Assembly (NCBI RefSeq): GCF_001641265.1
Contig: NW_020167529.1
Location: forward strand, 769,001-833,000
Source: Pseudogymnoascus destructans
Taxonomy: Eukaryota; Ascomycota; Leotiomycetes; Thelebolales; Thelebolaceae
DNA length: 64,000 nucleotides
Direction of reading: 5' to 3'
The notes under the pieces were generated by a model, which was not told the origin of the DNA, did no database searches, and worked only from the letters and a program-made list of their open reading frames with translations. Both the position numbers and the translations under genes were made by a program. Shown here one piece after another: positions 53,084-62,986 of the stretch (position 1 is the first letter of the stretch; each line of letters opens with the position of its first letter).

Positions 53084-54832
53084 ACTGGAAGTGGAGAGAG
53101 ATCAGACTTGTGCTTGAAGTTACCTAGTGTAACCGAGAGCAAATAGGTACGAAGCCTATGCTTTTATTTCCATGCGCTCGGCCTGCCCTTCAGTGTGCCA
53201 CTCAGGAATGCGTTGCTGCACCACACGGATGCGTGGATGCTGTGTAGGTCAATGAAAAGGGTCGGGTAACATTGGGCGTGTGCCAGCGGTGGGTGTGGCA
53301 CTGAGAGAGCAGAAACGTGGAACGATAGAGGGGAGTGTAGGGTAATGTAGCTTGCTCGAGATCAAAGGGGAGGTTGAGGGACTTGTAGGGTCTAAAGGAC
53401 GCAAGTAGCCAGGTCTTACCTTGGTAATCTGGAGATCAATCTGTTGATAATCGTGCCTGACTTCGATTGGACGAAGCGGACCCATTGGGCCACGTCGACA
53501 GCTTGGTAGGACTATTGAGAGTCCCTCCCTCCCTCCCTCTGTCATGGCGACATATGGTTTTTTTTCCGCGCCGGTGCCCAACCTGCGCGTTAAGCCGGAA
53601 AGCGTTTGGGCATGCTCCAGCCCGAACTGTGGCACTGACTGCAGTTGAGGCCATTGGGAGTGCATCGCACGGGATGGGATGGGGCGTGCACGGCGCATGG
53701 TTGCGTTTGTGCTCAATGCCCGTTGGTTGGGTAGAGATAGATAAACTGGAGAATAAGATGTTTTCATTCCATGTCTTGTTCCTGGATTGGACGATTGAGA
53801 CAGCAGGGTTGTACCGGACCGGACTGTGTGTGTTATAGAGTGGAAGTGCAGGAGAGAGAGATGGTTGGAATTGGGGTGGTCGACGTGGTTCGCCTCGGAT
53901 TATCTTAGCTGCAACGAAACGGACGAGGCGTACTGTGCGTGGATGTATACTGTGCATATATACTGACAAAACCATATATTCCCTTCTATCTTCTATCTTC
54001 TATCTTCGGATCGGATCGGATCGAATCGAATCGGCAGCGAACACACAGCTCCCCGCGGCCGCTCACCAACTTCTCAACAAACACACGAGTACACACTGTA
54101 GTTATTCCCATGTACCGTTATACTGTAACTAGCGGCGGTAGAGAAAGAGATCAGCATACATATACCAGCTGGGCAAGCAGGGCGTCTGACAACTTGATGC
54201 TTCTTTCCGTATCTTTCCGCCTTCCCTTTACTTCGTACTCAAGTCCTCCCCTCTTTCTCCCTCCCCCCCCCGCTCAAAGATATCCGATATCCCCCACAAC
54301 ATCCACCACAGATATCCCCCACCACAGGCATCCCCACAGACAACAGACATCACACGTGATACACTTACCACACATCTCACACAGCACCATCAAGCTAGAT
54401 CATAACGTTTAACTATCCCAACATGCTAACCTTAAGCCACCCTCCCCGAGGTCACCCCTCCCCTCATCCTCCCCTCACCCCTCCCCTTACCCCTCCCCTC
54501 ACGGTATCGAAATGTATAAGCCACCCAGGCCAAACTAAACCCCCACCAAAAAGCACAACTCCATCTGACACAAAACCCCCGCAAAGAACGATCCCCCCCC
54601 CCAAACTCTGTCACGGACTCAGTCCATGATCCAACCACCCTCTTCTCGAAAAACAGCAGCCTCCCTCCCAGTGCAATGCACACGCGGAATCAATAATATA
54701 AAATAGAAACGTTCAAAAAAAACCACCCTCCGCCTTCTCGTGCCTGTGTGTGGGTGTGTACTGTGTACCGTGGGTGTGTAGTAGTAGTACTCGTATTGTA
54801 TTGGAAACTCTCAAACTTCACAGGACCAGTCC
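53084..54832. other. Intergenic region, with an isolated exon-like fragment
   Basis: Upstream of the repeat-protein gene and downstream of SNF7. A minus-strand fragment at about 53411..53479 (Met-Gly-Pro-Leu-Arg-Pro-Ile-Glu-Val, ending Asp-Leu-Gln-Ile-Thr-Lys) is followed by a good GTAAGA donor, but I could not join it in frame to the next exon. Short repeats: CTTCTATCTT at about 53983-54007, then GGATC/GAATC units to about 54032. C-rich CCCCTCACCCCT-type repeats lie at about 54460-54500. Confidence 0.45.
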
Positions 54833-55893
54833 CTACATCGCCATCTCCGCCTGCAGTTTCCTCAGCTCCTCTTCCTCATCGTCTTCCTCTTGGCGGGCGG
54901 GCTGCTTGTTCTTCACTATGGGGTGCGTTAGCCACTGTTCATCTCAAGTCTCAAACTCCCAACTTGGACTCCCTGGAGAGAAGGCGAGGGTGGAAAATGC
55001 GGGGGGTACGTACGCTCTCCATTCACCGCTGCAGGCAACCTATGAATCTCATCCGACACCGGCACCGTCCCCGTCTTCAGCATCTTATCATCCAGCTGCT
55101 CCTGCTCCATCTCCGCCAACTCATCATCCAGCTCCGACTCATCAATCGTCTCGCCAAGCGGGGTATTCGTGATAGCATTCGCGATCTCCTCGCCCAGCGC
55201 GTGCTGTTCCCTAAGGTCCTCCCTATGCGTTTGTCAGTACCCAGTCTCCAATCTCGTATCCCATATATCCAAATCCAAATCCAAGGATAGGCTGGGGATA
55301 GAGCCTAGGGGGTTAAAACATACATGGTCTGATCCACAACATCGATATTCAACTTCCCATGAATCTGCTTCATAGCCTGCCCAGCCCTCTCCATCGCCGC
55401 CAGCGTCTCACGATTGATATTCGCCGCCTCAATCGAGTAGATCTGCTGCTCCAGCGTCGAGATCTGCGCTAGGGTCTGGTCGAGCGTGTGTTCATGCTGC
55501 TTCTTGCGCTTCAGCGCTGCTCGTGCCGCTGCAGTCTATTAGCATCCTCTTCACAATCCACTTTTCCCTATCATCCCAGTCATCCCAACCACCCTAACCA
55601 CCCTAACCATCCCACCACACACCTCCCACAACCACCACATCATCCAGGGATCGACCTAGGCGACTGGTACAAGACAAGACCACCAAGTAGAAGACAGAAT
55701 CAAACTCACCATTCTTATTAGTAGCAATACTCCTCCTCGCAATCCCATCCTGCTCATCCATCTGCGTCTGCAAATGCCTCTCCCTCTTCTGCAACATCTC
55801 GAGCTGCGACCTCAGTCCTAGAATCGCATTCTTGGGCGTGTCCTTGCGGCTCTGCGCGCTCTGCCCGCCGAACCAGCCCCACATGCCTGACAT
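54833..55893 (-). CDS. SNF7: ESCRT-III subunit Snf7 (Vps32), 4 exons
   Basis: Main polymer-forming subunit of ESCRT-III for multivesicular-body sorting and membrane repair; in fungi also part of ambient-pH signalling. Minus-strand exons 55710..55893, 55324..55528, 55014..55222 and 54833..54915 give 226 residues. The N-terminus MSGMWGWFGGQSAQSRKD and the basic helical hairpin (LRSQLEMLQKRERHLQTQMD; AARAALKRKKQHEHTLDQT) are typical. The acidic C-terminal half includes ELDDELAEMEQEQLDD, and the last exon ends LRKLQAEMAM with the MIM1-like helix bound by Vps4/Bro1. Introns are 181, 101 and 98 nt, with GTGAGT, GTATGT and GTACGT donors. Codon phase is kept through all three. Confidence 0.94.
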
Positions 55894-56411
55894 CCTGCTT
55901 CGTCAAGCTGGTCTGCTGTGTCGTGGTGGGTGGAGAGGGGGAGGTGGAGGTGGAGGTGATGGAGGTGGTTATAGCGGAGGGAAAGGCTTCGAAATGGAGT
56001 GTGGCCGGCGTGTTCGTGGGTGTGCCTTGTGGCGACGACGGGTGGTGTATGGCGGGGTACCACTTCTGCCTCAACCCTCTTCCCTTTGTAAAAATCCTTC
56101 TTCGTCTCCTCAGTATCGTCGTAAGACACCAGTATAAATAAATCCCCGAGTATCGAGAGAGGTACCAAGACTGTGTCTTCGTTATCGCAAGCAAAAGCCC
56201 GTTTTCTAAGATTGATATATAAGATGGAGGTGCTGCTTGGATGACGATGGCGCCGCTAGGGACAGGTTAGTTAGCGCCACTCCGGTTCCGCGTGCTGCGT
56301 GGCAGTCATGTGATCTAGGACACCGCTTTAGAACCTTACAACCTTGACTTTACTCTTTGCCAGTTTGGGAAGGAATCTATACGATTGTGAGAAAGAAGCG
56401 ACGAAGAGAAG
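55894..56411. promoter_or_regulatory. Divergent promoter between SNF7 and TEN1
   Basis: 518 nt between the start codons. Contains GGTGGAGGTGGAGGTGATGG repeats at about 55935-55965, likely part of the SNF7 leader. ORFs here on both strands are low-complexity and not called. Confidence 0.45.
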
Positions 56412-57105
56412 ATGGCGAATTCGGGACCGCCTCCTGCGCGGTTATGTGCGCTTTCTGATCTAAAGGAGAGGGGGGTGGGTGAGAAGGTTAGGGTGCTCGG
56501 GTGGTGAGTTTGGATTTATTCAATTTATTTCGCTGAATTTATATATCTCGAACGCCCCATTTCTCTTTATTATATACGCTCTACGCCATAAAGGAAGAGA
56601 TGAAGAGATATAAACTTTCTCTACGCTTCTATTTTTGCTATCCAACTCAAATTTCAAAAAGCTAACCCCCCACAGTATAACACACTACAACACCACCACC
56701 GCCCTCCTAACTCTTCACCCCCCCCACCCCCCCTCCCCTTCCTCCCCCACCGCCGCCATCCACCACCACGCAGCACTCATCGACCTAACCCTCCTCCTCT
56801 CCTCCTCCTCGCCCCCCCAAACCAGCATCGGGGAATGGGTGAACGTCATCGGGTACATCACTTCACAATCCCCTCCCTCCGCCGCCGTTCCACCTCCGCC
56901 TGCAGGACGAGGAGAAAGAGGGAGTCGGAGAGGAGGCCGGAGGGGGAAACGCGAAGAGGGAGAAGGGTCTAAGGGGGAACATCGCACGAGCATCCAAGCC
57001 CTCCTCCTCTGGCCTGCTGGGTCACTGAATATCCAAGACTACGAACAAGTCGTCGCAGACCTAAAAGCCGAGACCGATTTGAAGAAACCTGAGATGGTAG
57101 TATAA
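56412..57105 (+). CDS. TEN1: CST telomere-capping complex subunit Ten1 (2 exons)
   Basis: Small OB-fold protein that with Stn1 (and Cdc13/CTC1) binds telomeric single-strand DNA and guides C-strand fill-in. Exons 56412..56503 and 56676..57105 give 173 residues; the intron is 172 nt with a GTGAGT donor and CACAG acceptor. The start MANSGPPPARLCALSDL and the join giving KVRVLGC followed by Ile-Thr are the usual first strands; then come LIDLTLLL, GEWVNVIGYI and, near the end, IQALLLWPAGSLNIQDYE, which is the family's C-terminal signature. A Pro/Arg/Gly-rich insertion at about residues 95-140 is longer than usual and low in complexity. Identification rests on these motifs, as Ten1 is poorly conserved. 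Confidence 0.85.
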
Positions 57106-57378
57106 TGATCTATGATAAAAAAAGCACACGCACAGGGGAGCAAAAAAGGAGACCAGCACAGATGACAAGAGACTACCAAAATAATGAGATAAAAAACCCT
57201 GAAGAATGAGCGAGCCTAAGAGCCTAACGAGCAAAAAAACGACGACCGCCTGATCCAATTCAACGACCCTCTCTCTTCCCCTATGGGAATCCGATTATTA
57301 TACAACCACCCCCCTCCCCCATCTCCTCCAATCACCCATTGCCTTATAGCCAACCAGCAACCATCCACAGCCACCAAT
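57106..57378. terminator. Convergent 3' ends of TEN1 and the CBM48 gene
   Basis: A 273-nt spacer between two converging stop codons. A-rich runs around 57115-57145 and 57190-57240 could serve polyadenylation of the plus-strand gene; no gene is seen. Confidence 0.4.
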
Positions 57379-60348
57379 CTACAAATCCTTCAACTTATCC
57401 TTCAACTTCCCAAAAAAGCTCCTCCTCTTCTTCTGCTGCGCCTCCTTCGCCAACGCCGCACTAGGGCTCCCACTCGGCGACTCCCTCGGCGAAGCAGCAG
57501 CAGCAGCCTTCGTCGCCGCCACCCCAGCCGTAGAATCCTTCGCCGGCGTCGCTGGCGCCGCGCCGATCGACGTCGCCGGGACAACACCGCTTGCTACACC
57601 AGTGGTAACTACAGGGCTCGTCTGCTTCTCAACTGGCTGAATCGTCCCAGGCGAGATACCACTCAAATCACTAACCACCGACTCCTTCGGCAGCGACGCC
57701 TCCCTGACTACCACCTCCTCCCTCGCCGCCGCCACAACCGCGGGTGCAGCGATAGCCGGCGCCGCGGTAGCGACAGCCCCCCCAGCAGCCGACGACGGCG
57801 CAGACTCCCCCTTCGACATATCCGTCGGCACCTCCCTCAGCAGCTCGCCCTCAACCTCCTTCTTCTCCTTCACTGGAACCTGGTACGCGGCAGCCTCGGG
57901 ACTCTCATGCGCCGCGCTTATCGACTCGCGCACTGGCGCTGGCACGGCGTCCGAGGCGGCTGGGATACCAGCTACGGACTGGCGCTTGGCGGTCTCGTTG
58001 ATGCTGGAGATAGACTCGCGGATGGAGTCAGCGATCGGGGTCGATTTCGAGACCTGGCTCGGGCTAGGCCCATTCGCGACAACCTCGCTGACCTTATCCT
58101 TCGCCGCGGACCCCACCGCGAATGCCGCGCCGCCAACAGCTACCACAGCAGCACCGACAGCGGCCGCGGCGCCCGCAGCGCCGAACTTGGCGTCGTGCGC
58201 CTCCTTGGTGGTATCATCCGAGGTGACAGGCGCGAGCGGGACGCCGGAAAGGAGTTCGCGCTCAACCTCCTTCTTCTCCTCGACCTCCTCTGGGACGGCG
58301 CTCGCTTCGGGAGGGAAGTTAGCAGCTTCCTGGCTCTCCTTGACGACGTCAGGGACGCTGCTTTCTTTCGTCTCGAGGGGGACGGTGCCGGCGAGCGCAG
58401 CGGTTGTGGCGGAGGGTCCGACGGATTGGATGGTCGCGGTGTCTTTGCCCTTGATGTTCTTCTCGAGGGGCACGGCGCCGGCTAAGGCAGCAGTGGTGGC
58501 GCCGGGGCCGACGGATTGGATGGTTGGGCAGGCGTCGTAGTTTCCTGCGCCGCCCTCGCCCATTGCTAGGCTGGATTCGGGGATAAGTCCACCCTTAGAG
58601 GTGGACGGGAGGTCTAGGACACCGGTTCCCTTGGCATCGCGCTCGGCCTCGTGGGTAACGACTGGAGGCTGGAAGGGCGCGGTTCCGAGACCACCGCTCT
58701 TCTCGTAGGACTCCTTGTCCGTCCTGATGGTCGAGGCGATGGTGTTCCCGGTGATCGTGCTTGGGTGGGGAACGGGCTCGCCGGGGGCGAGGGTGATGGG
58801 GTTACCGCCGCCAGCAGTGGCGGGGATGGGGTTCACGCTGTAAGTTGGCTCCTTGGCCAAGTCGGCTGCCTTGAGCTCCTCGTCATCGTGCACGCCGGAG
58901 GCGATGGTGTTGGCGTTGATGGTGCTTGGGTGGGGGACGGCCTCACCGGGCGCGAGTGTGATGGGGTTGCCGTTGCCGGCGGAGGCGGGGATGGGGTTCA
59001 CGGAGAAGCTCTCTGGTTCCGTGGCGGGGGTTTCGGGGAAGGCGCCGGGGAGGGCGGTGGAGCTGCCGTTCTCTTTTGGCACGTCCTTTGCCAGGGCGGC
59101 GGTGGTGGAGTTGGGAGCGACGCCGGACATGATTGCGGTTGCGGCGGGAGTATGAGTGTGTGTCTTGATGCGGTCTGTGGTGAGGTAGTTGTTGAGGTTG
59201 CCCAGGCTATCTTTCTCTTGCGGCGCTGTGTGGTCGATCACCCAGTTGCCGTCGACTAAGAACTATACGAGGTAGAAATGTCAGTATTTGTGATTCTCGC
59301 GCAGCAATGAGTGAGTCAATGAGTGCTTTTGGTGAGAGACAATGGTGGGTAGGGCGAGGAGGAGGATAAGGGTACAGTAAGAATGAGGGGTCGAGGTGGT
59401 CAATGGGAGCTAAGGGATCATTAGGCGATCCACTGGAGGATTGCCTGCATCATGACGCCTTGGTTGGCTTCGGTTGCACCCTCAGCAGGCAGGCGCATCG
59501 CCCTCACAGCCAGCTGACCGGACGGACTTGGACCGAACTTGGACCCACCAGTATGGCGGTAGCCAAATGCGATCGCGATCATCGGATTTGTCAGGACGGA
59601 AATTCGCCAGAGCTGTCTTCTTTGGACCCCGCTGCTTGTTATTGGGGGCATTCTGGGCATCGCACGCCCTGGGGGATACGTCATACATACACACTAGAGT
59701 ATGTAGTTTGCGCCAAAACGCCGAGACAAAGGCCCTTGTTCGCGCACCAAGGCGGCCGGCATGCGTGTGCGCAAATACTTCTTAGCCACCGTACTTCCGT
59801 GAAGAAGGCTGTATTGTATGTATGTACAATTGCATACGTACAGAGTACAGTACTTGCGCGGTTCCCGGTTTGTAAGCTTGTGCCAGCTTTGCCGACCGGA
59901 CCCGTAGTATGTAGGACTGTTGCGATCCCGCAGCTTTCAAAAACCACTTGAAGCAGAGGCGCGATCTCTTGTTGGGTTGTTTTTGTGCATGATGTGTCGC
60001 AAAGAGCTGGAACTGCGCTTTTCTCACCTTGTAGTATATCTTCTCGGCCGCGCTGGGCAGCGTAACCTCCTTCTCGAAAATGTCGCCCTTCTTGTGTAGC
60101 TTCTCTGTCTGGGCCCAGTTGTCGAAGGTGCCTGTGACAATGACCTCGGATGCCGGGTGCTCCCTATGCAGAGAATTGAGTTAGAAATTGAGCACCTTGA
60201 GAGCTAATGTAGCTGGGAAGCTGCGGAAGTTCCTTTCTTTCTGCGGGTGGCGAATTCGGGAGCGAAGCAAACGAAGCTGTCGCGACCCTCGGGGGGGGAG
60301 CAGCGGGAAGGCAGGGAGGGCTTACCACTCGAAAACGAAGGTTCCCAT
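57379..60348 (-). CDS. AMPK-type CBM48 domain protein, Crp1/Mdg1-like, with long low-complexity tail (3 exons)
   Basis: Minus-strand exons 60326..60348, 60028..60163 and 57379..59262 give 680 residues. The N-terminal 85 residues are a glycogen-binding-like CBM48 domain (MGTFVFEWEHPASEVIVTG, then FDNW, and after the second intron FLVDGNWVIDH and NNYL), as in AMPK beta subunits. The rest is Ala/Pro/Glu/Ser-rich with internal repeats: SVNPIPA twice, TIQSVGP-TTAALAG-VPLE twice. It ends RRSFFGKLKDKLKDL, an amphipathic basic helix. The architecture fits yeast Crp1 and Mdg1. In yeast these are linked to cruciform DNA binding and to pheromone signalling; whether that holds here is unknown. The second intron, 765 nt, is very long for this genome. 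Confidence 0.85.
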
Positions 60349-60606
60349 GGTGAGGATGGGGGGATAGATGATGCTCTGTGGTGAGCGATATGGATATCGC
60401 TGTGGTTGGGGATGAATTGGAGGGATGAACTGGAGGGATGAATTGTAGGGATGGGGAGGTTTATGGGAGAGGTTGGTAAGTGTTGTTGGTGTTGGTAGTA
60501 GTTGGTGGTGGGTGGGCGGGTGGTGGTGGTACAGTAGTGGTGGGTGGGTGGCTGGGTGATGGGCTGGGCAGGCTGGGAGAGCAGGGTGGCGTTGGGTAGA
60601 TTGGGC

Positions 60607-60825
60607 TCACTAGAAAGGGATCACTAGAAAGAGTATCACTAGAAAACATCACTAGGAAGGGTATCACTAGAAAGGGTATCACTAGAAAACATCACTAGAA
60701 AGGGTATCACTAGAAAGAGTATCACTAGAAAACATCACTAGAAAGGGTATCACTAGAAAGAGCATCACTAGAAAGAGCATCACTAGAAATAGCATCACTA
60801 CACTAGAAAGAGCATCACTAGAACG
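60607..60825. repeat. Minisatellite of TCACTAGAAAGRG-type units
   Basis: About sixteen units of 11-17 bp, all containing ATCACTAGAAA followed by GAGT, GGGT, ACA or GAGC. Variation in unit length indicates an old array. Confidence 0.88.
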
Positions 60826-61082
60826 AGTATAGGCAGCACAGTACGGCGTCCTCTCTATAAATTGTAGCAGCAGGTGGCAATAGCAAGAGATGAAGCAGAG
60901 GGAGGGTGAGTCTACGGCGCAGTACTTCTGATAAGGCGCGATAGAGGGCGTGATGAGGGGTATCGTGCATGTACCATGTTTCTGTCTCACACCGATGTTG
61001 TACGCGTGGTTGAGCGACGGGGTGAGATAGTGGCAATGTATATTAAACACATCAGCTCTCTCGTTCTAGAGGCCTTGCCTTC

Positions 61083-61159
61083 TAGTAGTTGGCCACTATT
61101 ACTCTACTCATACAAGAGATTCCACCAAAGGAATCTCTTGTATGAGTGGCCAACTACTA
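61083..61159. repeat. Inverted repeat (possible hairpin)
   Basis: AGTAGTTGGCCACT and ACTCATACAAGAGATTCC at left are matched by GGAATCTCTTGTATGAGT and GGCCAACTACT at right, around the loop ACCAAA; the left arm carries an extra bulge of about eleven bases. No coding content. Confidence 0.8.
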
Positions 61160-61189
61160 TCACCATACATCATAGAGCATAGACTACTG

Positions 61190-61457
61190 TAGTCTACTAC
61201 TCTACTACTGTACTACTCTACTCTACTCTACTCTACTACTGTACTACTCGACTACTCTACTACTCGACTACTCTACTCCGCACTGCTCTACTCCGTACTA
61301 CCCTACTCTACTCTACTACTCTACTACTCTACTACTCTACTACTCTACTACTCTACTACTCTACTACTCTACTACTCTACTACTCTACTACTCTACTACT
61401 CGACTACTCTACTACTCTACTACTCGACTACTCTACTACTCTACTACTACCCTACCC
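61190..61457. repeat. (CTACTACT/CTACTCTA)n microsatellite
   Basis: About 270 bp of ACTCTACT and ACTACTCT units, partly interrupted by ACTCGACT, purely simple sequence. Confidence 0.9.
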
Positions 61458-61617
61458 CTCTACTTGTATCCAAGCTATAGTTACACCCCCAAGCACAGAC
61501 CATACCCCCGCTACCCTTCTGTACCTAGCAAAAGACCATCTAGTGGTCTGTGTGCCGTAATGGTATGGTGTCTAATTCACATCCGTCGTTTCCATTATGC
61601 TTCTGGAAGCACGCCCA

Positions 61618-61920
61618 ACCACCACCAGCCCACCCACCCAGCCGCCCACCACCTAGCCCACAGCCCACCACCCACCCAGCCCACAGCCCACAGCCCACAG
61701 CCCAGCCCACCCAGCCGCCCACCACCCCCAGCCCACCCAGCCCACCCAGCCCACCACCACCACCCCCAGCCCACCCAGCCCACCCAGCCCACCCAGCCCA
61801 CCCAGCCCACCCAGCCCACCCAGCCCACCCAGCCCACCCAGCCCACCCAGCCCACCACCACCCAGACCACCACCCAGACCCACCACCCAACCCACCACCA
61901 CCACCACCCACCACCCACCA
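61618..61920. repeat. (CAGCCCACC)n and related C/A-rich tandem array
   Basis: CCCAGCCCACCCAGCCCACC repeated many times, then ACCACCACC-rich sequence. Strong strand asymmetry with no G-rich unit on this strand. Confidence 0.9.
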
Positions 61921-61967
61921 ATCCCCAAAATCATCACCTCCCCCCCCACGCTCACCCATACAAACCA

Positions 61968-62092
61968 AAACAACCCAAACAACCCAAACAACCCAAACAA
62001 CCCAAACAACCCAAACAACCCAAACAACCCAAACAACCCAAACAACCCAAACAACCCAAACAACCCAAACAACCCAAACAAACCAAACAACC
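61968..62092. repeat. (AAACAACCC)n tandem array
   Basis: About fourteen 9-bp units of CCCAAACAA. Not the telomere repeat CCCTAA. Followed by CCAACCACTAA-type repeats to about 62245. Confidence 0.9.
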
Positions 62093-62986
62093 CCCTCTAC
62101 TATCTCTCTACTGGTGAACTCATCCTCTCTCTTCCATCCAACCAACCAACTAACAAGCAACTAACAATCAACTAACAACCAACTAACTACTAACCAACCA
62201 CTAACCAACCACTAACCAACCACTAACCAACCACTAACCAACTCCTACTACGCCACCCACACACAACCCACCCACCAACTATCCTTCAAACTCTACACAA
62301 AAACCATCAAAAACCATCGAGAATCATCAAAATAACTCCCCAAACACAACTCCAATAAACCAACAATCTTTGTTCCTACTGTCGTATGCACACTGACCGA
62401 CCGATTAACTGCCGGAATCCGAACTGTGACACCGAGACAATAAGTCCACACAGATGTGCGTTCGTTCGTTCATGCTTGCTACCTACCTACTTAGCTAGCT
62501 TCCTGTCCCACACGTCATTTGTTTGCCATAGCTAACCCTCTCCCCCCCCCTCAGAATCAGACAACAACCGTTCATTAAAAAAAAAAACCAGTCCTCACCA
62601 ACACAAACCCCCAGTCGACAACAGCAGTCCACTCTACTCACACCTCTGTGTCACTTCCTCACGAACACCCACACGCCTTTCTAAGACCTCGCAATTACGC
62701 TCAAGTCGCAAGATCGGCACACCTCACCCCTCACCCCTCTCCCTCACCCCTCACCCCTCTCCCCTCTCCCCTCTCCCCATCAACCCCCCTTCCACAAACA
62801 ACCCTCCCCCCCAAAAAAAAAGAGCACCCTCAAGGCCACCTGCCACCTGAGGATCTGTACTTTTTCGAGAACATTCCAAACGAACCCGGCCCCATTGAAC
62901 CACCACCACTGGGCCTTATTTAAAGGGAAACCACCTCGCCCTTTAACTACCACAAACCCACACACACCCCAAGAACTAGCGACAAG

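Larger units (their letters stand above)
60349..62986. other. Repeat-rich intergenic region upstream of the PKA regulatory gene
   Basis: No gene is supported. It is filled with tandem repeats listed separately and ends with a pyrimidine-rich stretch and a TATTTAAAG box at about 62917, roughly 65 nt before the PKA-R start codon. Long plus/minus ORFs at 61464..62164 are read through the short repeats and are not genes. Confidence 0.6.

Noticed and set aside
59403..59951. 182-codon plus-strand ORF as a gene nested in the CBM48 intron
   Set aside because: No domain, odd composition and no promoter or intron signals; kept only as a note on the long intron.
61968..62092. AAACAACCC repeats as an internal telomere tract
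   Set aside because: The fungal telomere unit is CCCTAA/TTAGGG; this unit lacks it and lies between genes.
61464..62164. Several overlapping 140-217-codon ORFs with Pro/Thr/Gln, Trp/Val/Gly or Phe-Gly-Leu repeats
   Set aside because: They are read through short tandem repeats whose unit is a multiple of three. No domain, no splice context, and frames exist on both strands alike.
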